64,000 bases of DNA, from positions 124,001 through 188,000 of the forward strand of contig RXID01014539.1 in NCBI GenBank assembly GCA_005019695.1, read 5' to 3'. The position numbers and the translations under genes were made by a program. Origin of the DNA: Trichopus zeylanicus subsp. travancoricus. Its lineage: Eukaryota; Streptophyta; Magnoliopsida; Dioscoreales; Dioscoreaceae. Below are positions 13,320 through 24,197 of the stretch, one piece after another (position 1 is the stretch's first letter; each line of letters starts with the position of its first letter). The notes under the pieces are model-generated. The model searched no databases and was not told the DNA's origin. It saw nothing but the letters and a program-made list of their open reading frames with translations.

Positions 13320-14212
13320 AAACCCTAAACCGAACTGCGCTCGCGGGGGCAACGATCATCGCCGGCCGACCTGCGCTCGCGGGGGGAACTGCGCTCAGCG
13401 GCCTAGCTGCCCTCGCCGGCGGAACTGCCGGAGATGCCGGGCTGTTGAGCTTGCCGGAGATGCCGGAGATGCCGCGCGGGGATGCCGGAGATGCGGGAGA
13501 TGCCGGTTTCGAGCCCTGACCTCGCCATGGGCGCCGTGGGCGAGCTGCGGTCGGCCCAAGTGCGCTGAGGATGCCGCCGGGGTGCTGAGCTCGCCCCATG
13601 CGCGCTGCGCTTGCCATGCACGTGCTGAGCTCGCCATGCACGCGCCCTGCGCTCGCCGCCGACGGCCTGCGCTCCCTGCGTCCGGCCCGCGAGCCCTGCG
13701 GCTGCCCCGACCGCCCTGTGCCCGCCCCGCGCGTGCTGAGCTCGCCGCCGCGCACTCAGCTCGCCCTGCGCGCGCTGCTCGCCCCGCACAGCGAGCTCGC
13801 CCCGCGCACGCTGCGTCTCCCCGCGCGCGCTGAGCTCGCCCCACGCGCTGCGCTCGCCATGCACGCGCCGAGCTCGCCATGCACGCGCCCTGCGCTCGCC
13901 GCCGACGGCCTGCGCTCCCTGCAGCGGCTCCGCGCTCCCTGCGGCCGTCCCGCACGCCCTGCGGCTGCCCCGACCGCCCTGTGCCCTCCCCGCGCGGCCT
14001 GCCGGCCGCCGCCGCCAGTCACCCGCAGTGCCCGCCCTCGCCCACCCTCGCCCGCAGTAGCACGCAGCCGCCCTCGCCCGCAGTCCCTTAGCCGCCCCGA
14101 GCTCGCTCGCCCTCGCCCGCTCGGTCGGCCGCGTGGCCCGTAGCCGCCCTCGCCTCGCCCGCACGCGCCCCGCCCGCGCCTGCGGCCGCCACGCTGTCTG
14201 CTGCGACGACGA
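13320..14212. repeat. GC-rich subterminal block of the hAT element
   Basis: About 890 bp of extreme GC content in otherwise AT-rich DNA, packed with GAGCTCGCC and GCGCTCGCC variants. A 243-bp tandem duplication is visible (same motif string starting at 13627 and 13870). AAACCCTAA occurs at both borders (13320 and 14212). Comparable GC-rich GAGCTC blocks occupy the same place in deleted copies 2 and 3, so this is a family feature. Long open frames on both strands here result from the absence of AT-rich stop codons. Confidence 0.85.
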
Positions 14213-15194
14213 AACCCTAAACCGAAACGATAAATATCGTTTCGGCGCGGGTTCGGCCGAAACCGAAACGCCGAACCATGGCTTATTAGTTTTCTTGAGC
14301 GTAATAGTTTTTTCCTTAATTGTTCTTTACAATCGTTGATAGTTGTTGAGTGGTTAATTTAATTTTTAGGACCACCCAATCCCTAGGAATAGATAGGCTA
14401 GTTCTAATTGGGCAATTTTCTTATAAAATTAACAGATTGTCAGATGTGACGACTACTAGTCTCTGAAAGTGTAAGAAACGTGTTTACTGTGGTGGATAAA
14501 TATCACTCATTATTTATGGGGAGTACAGGTGGATACGACTCTCAGAGACTTTGAGAGCACACCTACGTCCGAATTGGGGATTTTCTGGAACAATCTGATT
14601 GCCATACATATCTCCTCGACTATACTGTCGATTTATTAGTTGCTTATCTTTTAGTTATTTGATTGCATGACTTCTCCATTACTTGATTCTTTGGTTGATA
14701 CTATGATAAAGACTTTTCTTTCAATTGTTATGCATATCTCGATTGGAGAGTTTTGTATTGATTATTAATGATTTCTTCTTCCTTATTTAAGTGATTGTTT
14801 ATGATATTGTTCCATTGGAATGAGAGTGGGAAAGTTATCTACTAAGTGTATTGACATACTCATGTAGTATTACTTATTTCTTTTCAACTGATAACGTTGA
14901 TGCTTGAATAACATTGGAGGATAATCGAGGAGGACCAGCTAGCATGTTTATCATATATTGATCTTTTTGAATAAATTATGGATTGTAATAAAGATTTATA
15001 TGTGTACAAGATGTTATTTGTATTATTTATCTTGGATCATTTATATTAAGAGTTATTTGTATAAAATTGTTCAAGTTTCAATATAGATTTTCTTTATTTG
15101 CTTGTTCTTTTTTGTTATGTTATTGTGATAGTTACAGCAAGGGGTCATATCCTATTATAAGCTCAATAATTGGTAGTGACAGAGTGTCATATTA

Positions 15195-15790
15195 TGGTAT
15201 CAAAGCCGCTCTATACTTTTTGATCAATGTAAGCTAACTCAATAAAAATGATGAGTCCTTGAGAGAGAGAGATTGTTAGATCCGATAAGCCGGTAGACTA
15301 GTGGGTAGGAAATAGACCTGTGACTAACAACAATTATTTTTAGTCTTACATCGACAAATTATAAAATTTGAGATTTGATTAAATACGATGATTGTCATAG
15401 GCCCATTAACAATACCTTTTTTCGAAAAATCAAAAAAATAAAATTCTAGGATCAAGTAGGCCACGGCTTACAGACGCCCAAGGACACAGGTCATGAGCCA
15501 CTCCACACTTTAATTGGTATGGGTTAACTTAGCGAGAACACTAAATCCTTGATAAAGGGATATTGTTAGGCCCGATGAGTTGGTGGACTAGTAAACAGGC
15601 AGTAGAATCTATAACTAATAGTAATTATTTTTATTTTCACATTAATAAAATGTAGGAGTTGAAACTGCGCTAAATATAATAATTATTGTAGACCGATTAA
15701 CGAGGTATTTTTCTGAAGATTAAAAAAAATAAAATTTTAAAATCGGGTGGGTCACGGATCACAAATACTCAGAAATAATATCGTATTGAG
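15195..15790. repeat. Diverged dimer of a ~290-bp repeat
   Basis: Two direct units are recognisable from anchors 290 bp apart: TGTTAGATCCGATAAGCCGG at 15274 and TGTTAGGCCCGATGAGTTGG at 15564, followed by parallel matches such as GGTAGACTAGTGGG against GGTGGACTAGTAAA. The first unit begins with a sequence resembling an initiator-Met primer site. Class not identified. Confidence 0.65.
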
Positions 15791-15847
15791 TTAGGAGCGT
15801 TAGTCACCTTTCTTTTATCAACAAAAATTTAATATAAAAATAGTCTT

Positions 15848-16043
15848 GTTGCAACCAGAAGCTAGTGCTTCTTCAAACATCGAGCCAATGGCAGCAAAGG
15901 TAGAGAGTGCGGAGGTCATGTCTTGCAATAAGGTCGGGAATATCTTTTCAATTACATGGCTGCCGCGGCCTTGGGAAGAACTGGACATGAATTGCTTGAC
16001 GATGGACTCACCTGGTGATATTGAAGCCTTTTTAAGTTTTTAA
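15848..16043 (+). pseudogene. Group III WRKY pseudogene 1, C-terminal part
   Basis: The frame ending at 16043 reads QPEASASSNIEP, then VGNIF and MNCLTMDSPGDIEAFLSF before TAA. It matches the C-terminus of the intact gene at 34.2 kb (QQTEAIASSN, VGNMFSAAY, MACLLMDSFGPGEVESF). It has no promoter or WRKY domain of its own; it is the missing end of the pseudogene starting at 3468, moved 9.2 kb away by the insertion at 6601-15842. Joining across the two GTCTT copies gives a continuous open frame through this junction. Confidence 0.85.
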
Positions 16044-17680
16044 GTGCCCCGATGTTCCATCACTGGTTAGAATTGGAAGCCTCTATCCAGAAGTGGAAAT
16101 CATTAGGTTTCTACTCATAGAAGAGAATATAGGCGTTAACAATCTTAATTAGCATGATCTGACTTGTACAATGCTTCATGAATTTTACTTGTAAAACAGC
16201 TTCATCAGAATATGATGCTAGTGAGGTATAATCTTTTTGGGCTGTTATATATGTACTGAAGCTCAACATTATTCTTCTATATATATGATATGGAAGATGA
16301 AATCAAATTATGTTAAAATACCTACTTTGAACAGTCGTAGATCTATTTGATGTTGTCATCTTTAAGTTTTTTGTTCATGCATGGCTTGATGAGAACTTAG
16401 ATACATAAAACATCAATTGAAATACTTGAAGGTGATGGAATGAACTGATTTGTGATCCAAAACTTTTGTCTCGCTCCTAAATCTCGCTACTTTCTTCAAG
16501 TTAGCGTGTGATATAAGTTCACTTGATATGTAATGTAGATTATTCCATGCATAAAAAATAACAAGACTTTCATTGTTTATGAGGAAGAGTAAGAAGGCTT
16601 TTTCCACTTGACAAAATCCTTTTGGAACCCAAACATTATTCCAAAGTAATAGCTTTGAGTAGGCGAGTTGTTCTTTATCTACTTTTGCATAACTTTAACT
16701 TGCATTATGTATTGGTTAAGTCTAAATTTCACAGAAATGCTTTGAGAATTTCTTCAATTAACTAATTCTATGGGGAGGAGAAGCTTCATGAATTTATATC
16801 TGTAATGGTTCCTTTCTTGAAAATAACGAGCATGAACTTCTGAGAATTTCTAATTTAATATTTCAAATTAGAGATCTATTAGATCTATTGAAGGTTATGA
16901 AAGAAATAAACTGCTCAATCAGTAAAGAAAGATTACACAATTATTAGGTCTTGTAGAAATTCCACAGTGTTTTAGCATTTGTGCCTCTTTTAAGTAAAGA
17001 TTTTAATCAGAGTATAATGAATATGCTATTTCTGCTTCTCTCTTGCTCCAAAATGGTCCAACTCTCTGTACCATGGAGTCCTAATGGCAATTCATTGTGT
17101 CCTGAACAGCTACACGTATTATTTGTTTCTCATATGGAAAATAAACCAGATGCCTATTTCTTTTTCTGGTTGATTATTATTTTTAATTTGCAGAAATTTT
17201 GACCATAAATGTAAACAAACTTAGTCAATGTTCAAGATTCACAGGCAGATATAGAGAAGAAAAAGAACAAGCATGTCATCATCAAGTGATTGGGACTAAT
17301 CCATGCTTTGAAATTTGCTGTCTTGATATCCAGTTCTCTAATCCAAACTATGGAGTAGCATGGAATTAAGTACGGTGCTTTGAACTTTCTTTGCAAATAG
17401 AGCCAAGGAATGGTATGTGATGTTGAAATTTATAATTGCACACCAACCTTAAGAGTCTCATATTCCAATCCTGCAAACGATGTATACTTCGCAACAAATC
17501 CAAGTCTTCTATGCCTGGTCACCATTCTTTCAAATCCATATCTCAAATGATACTCTAATGTTTTCAAGTGAACATTTCATACTATTTCACACCTACTAAA
17601 CTAGGCCTTCAGCTAATTAATGGAAGTTTCCAAGAGAGAACCTTTATCAAATTTAGAAGCTCAGAGAGAGAGAGAGAGAG
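16044..17680. other. No gene recognised
   Basis: Open frames at 16413-16607 (-), 16981-17202 (+) and 17568-17828 (+) lack recognisable motifs. A (GA)n run lies near 17662-17683. Confidence 0.4.
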
Positions 17681-17689
17681 AGTTCACAA

Positions 17690-18230
17690 GCATCATGTAA
17701 TCCATGCCCATTCCTTAGTAATTACGAGCTTGCCTAGTTCAATGTGGAAGGAAATCAAATTCTCCATCAAAGTAAAAGCTCAAGAAGTTCTCAACATTAT
17801 CTGCAATAAAGAATCCAACATGAAGTAGTCTGAGTCCATTCCTTGCCAAGTCGGTGACAGAGATGAATTGAAAACAAATCCTCCAGCCCACTGCTAACTA
17901 TGGCCTCCACAATGTCTCCTCTCATTGCCGGTTGTTTGATTGTTGTTAGATCAGTGAACACAGAACTGTCCAAAGAACAACCTTCACTGATGAACTAATT
18001 TTCTATCATACTCGTGTAAATATATTAAGTTGTAAGAGATGGGTTCAACTCTTGCTACAATAAATTCATCATTTAGAGCGGTTTCATCAAACAATAATCT
18101 AAGGAAACTAGAAATTTTAGATTTCCAATAAATATCTCTCAAATTCAAGGAAAAGCAGTAATCAGATGATATTTTAGTGACTAGATATAGATTACATGAT
18201 ATGATGAATAAGATGCATAAACATAATATA
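17690..18230. repeat. Local duplication, copy 1
   Basis: This stretch aligns by eye with 20390-20639 plus 21093-21310: shared landmarks are CCATGCCCATTCCT, GAATCCAACATGAAGT, TCCATTCCTTGCCAAG and later AGATGATATTTTA. The second copy is interrupted by TRIM copy C. No coding role was recognised. Confidence 0.7.
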
Positions 18231-19004
18231 TAAATTACAAAATTGTTCAGCTCTACGTTACTTCTCTCTCAAGCTACGAGGGATCACAAACATGAAATAA
18301 CCACACATTTAATATAGAGAATGTAAGCACATACCTCAGCCCTCAAATTTCAATTTCATTATCTCCCAAGAGGGTAACTTATCTATTACTTTTTACGATT
18401 CCTTTGTTTTTGGTTTAGCTCTTGAAAAAAATACGATAGTAAATTAAAAACATTAAATATTGCGAATTTTTATACAAACAAATAAAAGTGGAAAGATAGT
18501 TACTAGGATATCTTTGATCCATCAACAAGTAACAAGAATATACTACTGGTCCTTCTTGATCCTAAGATCTAGACAAGTGGCTGGCTTCTCCAACTGTTTT
18601 CTAAAAGGTGTTAAGTGATGTTTCTTCACATCATCCTTCCAATCACATCAGCGTTTGTCCAGACTTTATATGATGTGTTTATTTGTCGTATCCTCCAAGT
18701 TTGAACTAGCTTGTACACTCAAATGTTAAAAAAAAAAAAAGACACCACTTAACTGCAAAACAATATATAGGATATACAAGAATATTACATAAATTCAAAA
18801 TTTTGATGTTACTTTTATATTGGCCTATATGATCTTCTTGTTCGACTCATGCATAATCGGCCAATCGATATAGGTCAACTTAAAATTTATGAGATATAAA
18901 AAGTCAAACAACACAACCAATAATATATGACTTACCTGTGCTAATCCCCATACCACCATCGTCCTCTCCCCATGTTATCCTTGTGACCTGCTTGTCTACT
19001 CCCT
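18231..19004. other. No gene recognised
   Basis: AT-rich non-coding sequence; nothing could be assigned. Confidence 0.35.
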
Positions 19005-19312
19005 ATGTACTCCCAGCGTCTTTCCTGTATTCTCTTCATCTACTTCCTATGTTTTCCATTTATTTTCTCCATATTTTTTCTATGTTCTACCCATATATTC
19101 TCATGTTTTTCTAGTGTATTCTCTGTATGCGCACCATGTTCTCTATGTATATTTTTCATGTTCTGCTTGTGTATTACCCATACACCTCTTGTGTTCTCCC
19201 TATATTCTTCTTCCGTACTTTTTATATACTCCTCATATACTATTTGTATTCTTCCCATATTTTATCTATGTATTCTTTGTACTCTTCCTATGTTCTCCCT
19301 ATAATAATTTAT
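19005..19312. repeat. Pyrimidine-rich degenerate tandem repeat
   Basis: About 300 bp built from variants of TATGTTCTCCC and TATATTCTTC at a loose 14-16 bp spacing. The strand is strongly C/T-biased, which produces the Cys/Phe/Ile-rich spurious frames in all three + registers. Confidence 0.75.
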
Positions 19313-19578
19313 TTAACTTATATCTTATATCCCCTCATTTACTAATAACTCATAGCACTAATAATAATGGTAGATTTCGACAATGTTAAATTTCAACAGT
19401 GTTAGTTTGAAATACTTGAATGGATTTCCAATGCCAATTAAATTACAAAAGCAAATCATTTTGTTACAATATAGAGGCTCAAAAAATCCTTTGTCATAAC
19501 ACATATATAAAAACTAAAATGCTTCACTAATGGATATCTTCGATGTTGGGTGCCACTGGGTGGTCATGGGCACACATG

Positions 19579-20161
19579 TGTTGGGAAGCCACAAGAGTGT
19601 CAAACCAAATCCATATAGTGAGCCAGACACCAAACAATCCTAAAAACTTAAGCTCATGGGATATGAGCCTTTTTCACCATATATATTGGACCCTATCTAT
19701 CCAATATCCAATGTGAGACTAATTTATCACACCTGACATTATAACAATCTCTCCCTTCAGGTGTGATTTGACCACATTAATTTTAACACTCTTAATCAAA
19801 AACTCTTTTACTCAACCAGTTTCACCGTGTGACCCACACCAACGGGTTTTTGTCTTATTCTTTTTTATTTTTTAAGAGATTCTTTTTTATTTTTTAAGAG
19901 AAACTAACATGCGACTCAATTCAGTCGCACCATCACGAAAATTTCGGTCTTAAGAGTTTGCACAGCTTCAAACCTAAAGCTCTGATACTATTTGTTGGAG
20001 GATCCAAAAGAGTGTTGAACTGGAATAATATAATGAACCAGACACCAAACGATCCCAAAAGCTTAAGCTCAAGGGATATAGGCATTTTTCACTATATATA
20101 CTGGACCTTATCTATCCAATATCCGATGTGGGACTAATTTATCACACCTGATATTATAACA
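19579..20161 (-). mobile_element. TRIM retrotransposon, copy B
   Basis: LTR-like direct repeats lie at 19579-19746 and 19993-20161. CACATG occurs immediately outside both ends (19573-19578 and 20162-20167), which fits a 5-6 bp target duplication. On minus, GCTCTGATACTA at 19979-19990 is the mutated primer site, and CCTGAAGGGAGAGATT beside the left repeat is the polypurine tract. The palindrome arms TGCGACT/AGTCGCA are at 19910-19916 and 19923-19929. No coding sequence. Confidence 0.85.
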
Positions 20162-20389
20162 CACATGCACAGGGTTATCTCCGACGGTTGGGATGGAGGA
20201 CATGGTCAGAGCTAGTGGCCAGAGAGTGAGCTTAAGGAGCGGGGAACCAAGAAGAGATAAACTCCATGCATCTCTTTTACGCATATGAATGCTGGCACAC
20301 AACCGACATGGCATGCCGCAACTCCATGACATGGTTGATGCATCTAAGAGCTTAAATATGACGTAGCAGCAAAATAATTAATTAGAAGC

Positions 20390-21310
20390 TCCATCATCAA
20401 GTGATCCTTGCCCATTCCTCGTAGAAAACCTTAACAAATACAAATGTGCCTAGTTCGATGCGGAAGGAAATTAAATCCCCCGTTACACTAAAAAATAAAT
20501 TCCAGAAGTTCTAAACATTATCTAGTGCTGGAATTAAAGAATCCAACATGAAGTGGTCCACATGCATTCCTTGCCAAGCCAAGGACAGATATGCACATGA
20601 AAATAAATCCTCCAACCCATATCTAGGCATGGTCTCTTTTGTTGGAGGAGTTGCAAGAATTCTGATGTAAAACTAATTTATCACATCTAACATTATAATA
20701 ATTTTCTCTTTCATGTGTAATTTGATCATATTAATTTTAATACTCTTAATCAAGAACTCTTTTACTCGGCCGCTTTTACCGTATGATCCATACTAATAGG
20801 TTTTTATTTTATTTTTTAAATTTTTTAAGAGAGACTAATATGTGACTCAATTCAGTCGTTTTATTACGGTAATTTCGATATTAAAAGTTTGCACAACTTC
20901 AAACCTGAAATTCCAATACTACTTGTTGGAAAAATCAAAAGAGTATCGAATCGAAATAATATAGTGAGGCGAACACCAAACCATCCCAAAAATTTAAGCT
21001 CATGAGATATGAGCTTTTCTCACTGTATATATTTGACTCTATTTATTCAATATCCGATGTGAAATTAATTTATTGCACCTGACATTATAACACTCCTTCT
21101 ATTATCATTGGTTTGATTTATCAGATTGGTCATCTCAGAATAGTTCGAAGAGAATGGGGTTAATCATATAGACTGTTCACATCAAACAACAGTATGAGGA
21201 AACTAGATATCTTAGATATGCAATAGATATTTCTTTCTCAAATTCATGAATAAGCATTATTTAGATGATATTTTACTTGCTACAGATATATTACAGGATA
21301 TGATGGATAA
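20390..21310. repeat. Local duplication, copy 2, interrupted by TRIM C
   Basis: Diverged duplicate of 17690-18230. The homology stops at 20639 and resumes at 21093, exactly where TRIM copy C is inserted, so copy 1 shows the pre-insertion state. Confidence 0.65.
20640..21092 (-). mobile_element. TRIM retrotransposon, copy C (left LTR deleted internally)
   Basis: The right LTR is 20924-21092. The left LTR (20640-20700) keeps both ends but has lost about 110 bp internally. The core and primer-site region match copies A and B with more substitutions, and the palindrome is decayed. Flanks CTCTT and CTCCT may be a diverged target duplication. Confidence 0.75.
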
Positions 21311-22744
21311 GGGGCATAAAAATAGGAAATCAAATAGAAGCTTGCTCAAACAACACACAACACTAAAATTTAAAGTTTGTCTTTGTTCTAAATGCTCTTT
21401 CTACACATAGTTCCATTATCATATGTTGAATAGGAAAATATAAAAAGACTTTCAAGAACAAGGAAGATTAAAAAACCCTAATTGCCGTAACACATGATCA
21501 CGAAGACAAAAAGATAAATAATGACGTTTATATTACTGACGTAGAAGAGAATACATCAGGCTGTAGAAGAATTTTATATGCGAAGAACTTATTGGAATCC
21601 ACATGGTTGGTAGCACATAAAGACATATCAATCAAGTCTAAAATATATCTTTTTCGTCAGCGAGCCATTATCAGGAAAGCCTCGCGATCAGACAAATGAT
21701 CTGTGTGCGCTTAATGCTGGAATATAGTGCTAAAAAATTCTAAGCAAATTATTAACTGATAATACACTGAGCTAAAGTGGCCCGATTAATGAAGTGAAAC
21801 CTAGTTTGTGAATCGAACTAACAAACTCTAGTTTATATACAGATCGAGCTATCAACTAAAGTCACGACACCGAGGTATTGAGGATTAAACGAACTTAATG
21901 TCCTAGGCCTGATCCACCCGATAATTGCTCATTTTGAGACAATTTAGGGACCTCTGTGTATGGATGAAGGTGATTAAATATTTTTGAAAATTAACAAATG
22001 TTTATCTCCCAAAATCAATCAAATTTGGGATTCATGACAATTTGTTACAAGGATTCTAGAGAAATTATGACTGAGATTACGAAATATTGGATACGAGGAA
22101 GCTCCTCCACATCCTATAAAAGCACAGTATTTATAAAGATAAATCATTAATGTCTAGTTTCTTATTTTATTATTTTATTACGATTTTTATTTACCTAAGT
22201 GTCGGAACAGCCGTCATGGAAGAGTTTTTGACAATGTTCTTCATAATTTTTTTTTCTACCATATAAACAAAAGAGTAGTCTAATGAATTGTAACTTTAAA
22301 TAGTCTTTTGCATGGAAGTTGTTGACAAATCAGACTCCGTTAAAATTAACGTATTATTTAGCAAACGGATAATCATTTATTAGTAACACTCCACCTCATG
22401 TCGGCAAAACTGAAAGATAAGAGCTGCCAAAATAAGAGATTAATCATATTAAGATTTTGGATTTCTCTCTTGTTGCATAGATCTCATGCGATATCAGGAC
22501 AAAAGAGCCGGCTTAAACATGACAATATGCCACCTCTTTTGTGTTGAATGACAAAATGCTAGAAAAATGGGAAATAATAAGGGTTTTTGCATAACTATGA
22601 ACATATCAGTGGTCAAACCACTATTAGTGCAATAAAAGAGATGCTAGTATTTGATGTTAAAACAAGGAAAATTAAGTCTTTGTTCCACGCCGCTCGAGCA
22701 GGAGCTTCTTACACAAAAAAGTGTACATTTTGATTAGTTTTTTG
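21311..22744. other. No gene recognised
   Basis: Non-coding, AT-rich; no open frame of note and no repeat partner recognised within the window. Confidence 0.35.
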
Positions 22745-22752
22745 GTTGAAAG

Positions 22753-23974
22753 TAAGGTTTATAGTTGTGATTTCGGTTTCGGTTTCAGGACTCAGTAAAA
22801 TCGATACGTTTCGATTGTTTTGGCCATTTCGGTTTCGGCTGAAAGATTTTTTTTATTTATTAATTATGTTTTGACTATACTTTGATTTCAAATTAAAAAT
22901 ACGATAAAATTTTGAAATTTTTTTATAAAAATTAAAAAATTATGAAAGAATTTATAATTAAGTTTACCATAATATTAAATATTATTTTAATTGATAAAAA
23001 TTAATTTTGATAGTTAACCACTATGAATATGATTAAAAAGTTAAAAATTAACATAAACAAATATAACTTATTATTAAAATATAATTGACATATATATAAT
23101 TTATTAATTATAATATAATATAACTAATCATCATCATCAACTGTTGAGTTTAAAACATCTGGATGTGAAATTATGAATTCAGTACCTGAATGATCCAGAT
23201 GAACATTTATAGACATACGAGCCAGAATAACTAACTCTGCGCAATCTCGTGACAGCGATTCACATGGGGGTAAGACCGATACAAATTTTTGTTGGCTTTA
23301 CTTTCGATGGAACGGTCATACACGCATACACGTGAACAAAAAAATCAACGTGTTTTGATCAAAATCATTTTCATTTCAGTTTCAACCAAAATTTTTTTTT
23401 ATTAATTATATTTTGACTAAAATTTAGCTTTATTTTAATTATTTTTTAACTTCAAATTAAAAAATTATAATATGTTTAAAAATTTTAAAAAATAATGAAT
23501 ACTTACGTGAACAATATTATGTACGTGAACAGTATCTGATAGAAATCGGCAAGGGCGTCGGAACCAAATTGGCGACAACACTGACCCTAATGCAAGGCCG
23601 GCCTCAGCTTGCGAGAGTAGGGGCCAAGTCGGCGAGGGCGCGAGATAGGCGAGGGAGCAGCGGCAGGCTGGCGAGCGCGCGGGGCCAGTTCAGTGAAGGC
23701 GTGGGCTCGGACACGAAGCCGTGCGAGCTCACCGATTCTCGAGCTCGCCCGAAGCTCGCGCTCGACCGGGGAGCTCCGCACGCGCGCTTAACCAGCGAGC
23801 TCCGCGCGCGAGCTCGATCGGCGAGCTCCTCGCGCGCACTCGCCCGACGAGCTCCCCGTTCGAGCTCTGCTCGTTGGTGAAAATGAACAATAAACCTTAA
23901 ACCAAAACCATATTTAAGGTTTCGTTTCGAGTTCAACCGAAACCGAGCCGTTTCGACCGAAACTTAAAACCTTG
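22753..23974. mobile_element. hAT transposon, deleted copy 2
   Basis: The ends are TAAGGTTT and AAACCTTG, flanked by a perfect 8-bp duplication GTTGAAAG (22745-22752 and 23975-23982). The left 500 bp matches 7732-8290 of copy 1, including the tail of the second ORF. The right 400 bp carries the GC-rich GAGCTC block and the GTTTCGG-rich end. The transposase genes between are deleted, so it can only move if transposase is supplied by another copy. Confidence 0.92.
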
Positions 23975-24034
23975 GTTGAAAGAGAGAAAATTCAAGGAAA
24001 TATCTATTATTAGACTTGTTTTCTTAGGCGACAG

Positions 24035-24085
24035 ATGCAAATAAATAAATAAATAAAATAAATCTAAATAAATAAATAAATAAAC
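24035..24085. repeat. (AAAT)n simple repeat
   Basis: Two runs of AAATA units separated by a short interruption. Confidence 0.8.
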
Positions 24086-24197
24086 ATCTTCATTTGCATT
24101 AATTTATGAAGCATTTCTACAACCCAGACGATTTTAGGTCATTTAACTCTATATATTTTTCTAAACAGTAAACTTCTCCTTGGTATTTTCCTCGACA

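Larger units (their letters stand above)
7732..14280 (-). mobile_element. hAT transposon, near-autonomous copy 1
   Basis: The element is 6.5 kb with inverted ends: CAAGGTTTTCGG on the left and, read inward, CATGGTTCGGCG on the right, followed by long GTTTCGG-rich subterminal stretches. It carries a four-exon hAT transposase on minus, a second 166-codon ORF, an AT-rich repeat and a GC-rich block next to the right end. Two deleted relatives at 22753 and 38853 share both ends and show 8-bp target duplications, which fixes the family as hAT. The target duplication of this copy is unclear (left CTTTTAAC, right GCTTATTA). Confidence 0.85.
6601..15842 (+). mobile_element. Insertion splitting WRKY exon 3 (LTR-derived, with nested hAT)
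   Basis: WRKY pseudogene 1 stops at 6600 and its C-terminal coding sequence resumes at 15848. GTCTT is present on both sides (6596-6600 and 15843-15847), which fits a 5-bp target duplication. The left 1.13 kb (6601-7731) and 14281-15189 together look like one LTR of about 2 kb: it starts TGTTGTATCGGG, ends GAGTGTCA, and 5 bp later TGGTATCAAAGCC (15195-15207) resembles an initiator-Met primer site. The hAT transposon at 7732-14280 sits within this LTR. No matching 3' LTR is seen at the right end, which holds a 290-bp dimer instead, so the element is truncated or composite. Confidence 0.55.

Noticed and set aside
13318..14164. Six or more long overlapping Ala/Arg-rich ORFs on both strands
   Set aside because: They arise because the GC-rich transposon block has few stop codons; no start context, no domain, and the frames overlap on both strands.
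7732..14280. CTTTTAAC / GCTTATTA as the 8-bp duplication of hAT copy 1
   Set aside because: Only about half the positions agree; the ends of this copy were placed by comparison with copies 2 and 3 instead.
15195..15207. A tRNA-primer site as proof of an LTR element
   Set aside because: The motif is also the start of the 290-bp dimer unit, so it supports the LTR reading only weakly; no 3' LTR partner was found.
19005..19389. Cys/Phe/Ile-rich ORFs resembling membrane proteins
   Set aside because: All three forward frames are open because of the pyrimidine-rich repeat; the hydrophobic look is a base-composition effect.
23569..23936. 103- and 110-codon ORFs in hAT copy 2
   Set aside because: Same GC-rich subterminal block as in copy 1; no protein family resemblance.
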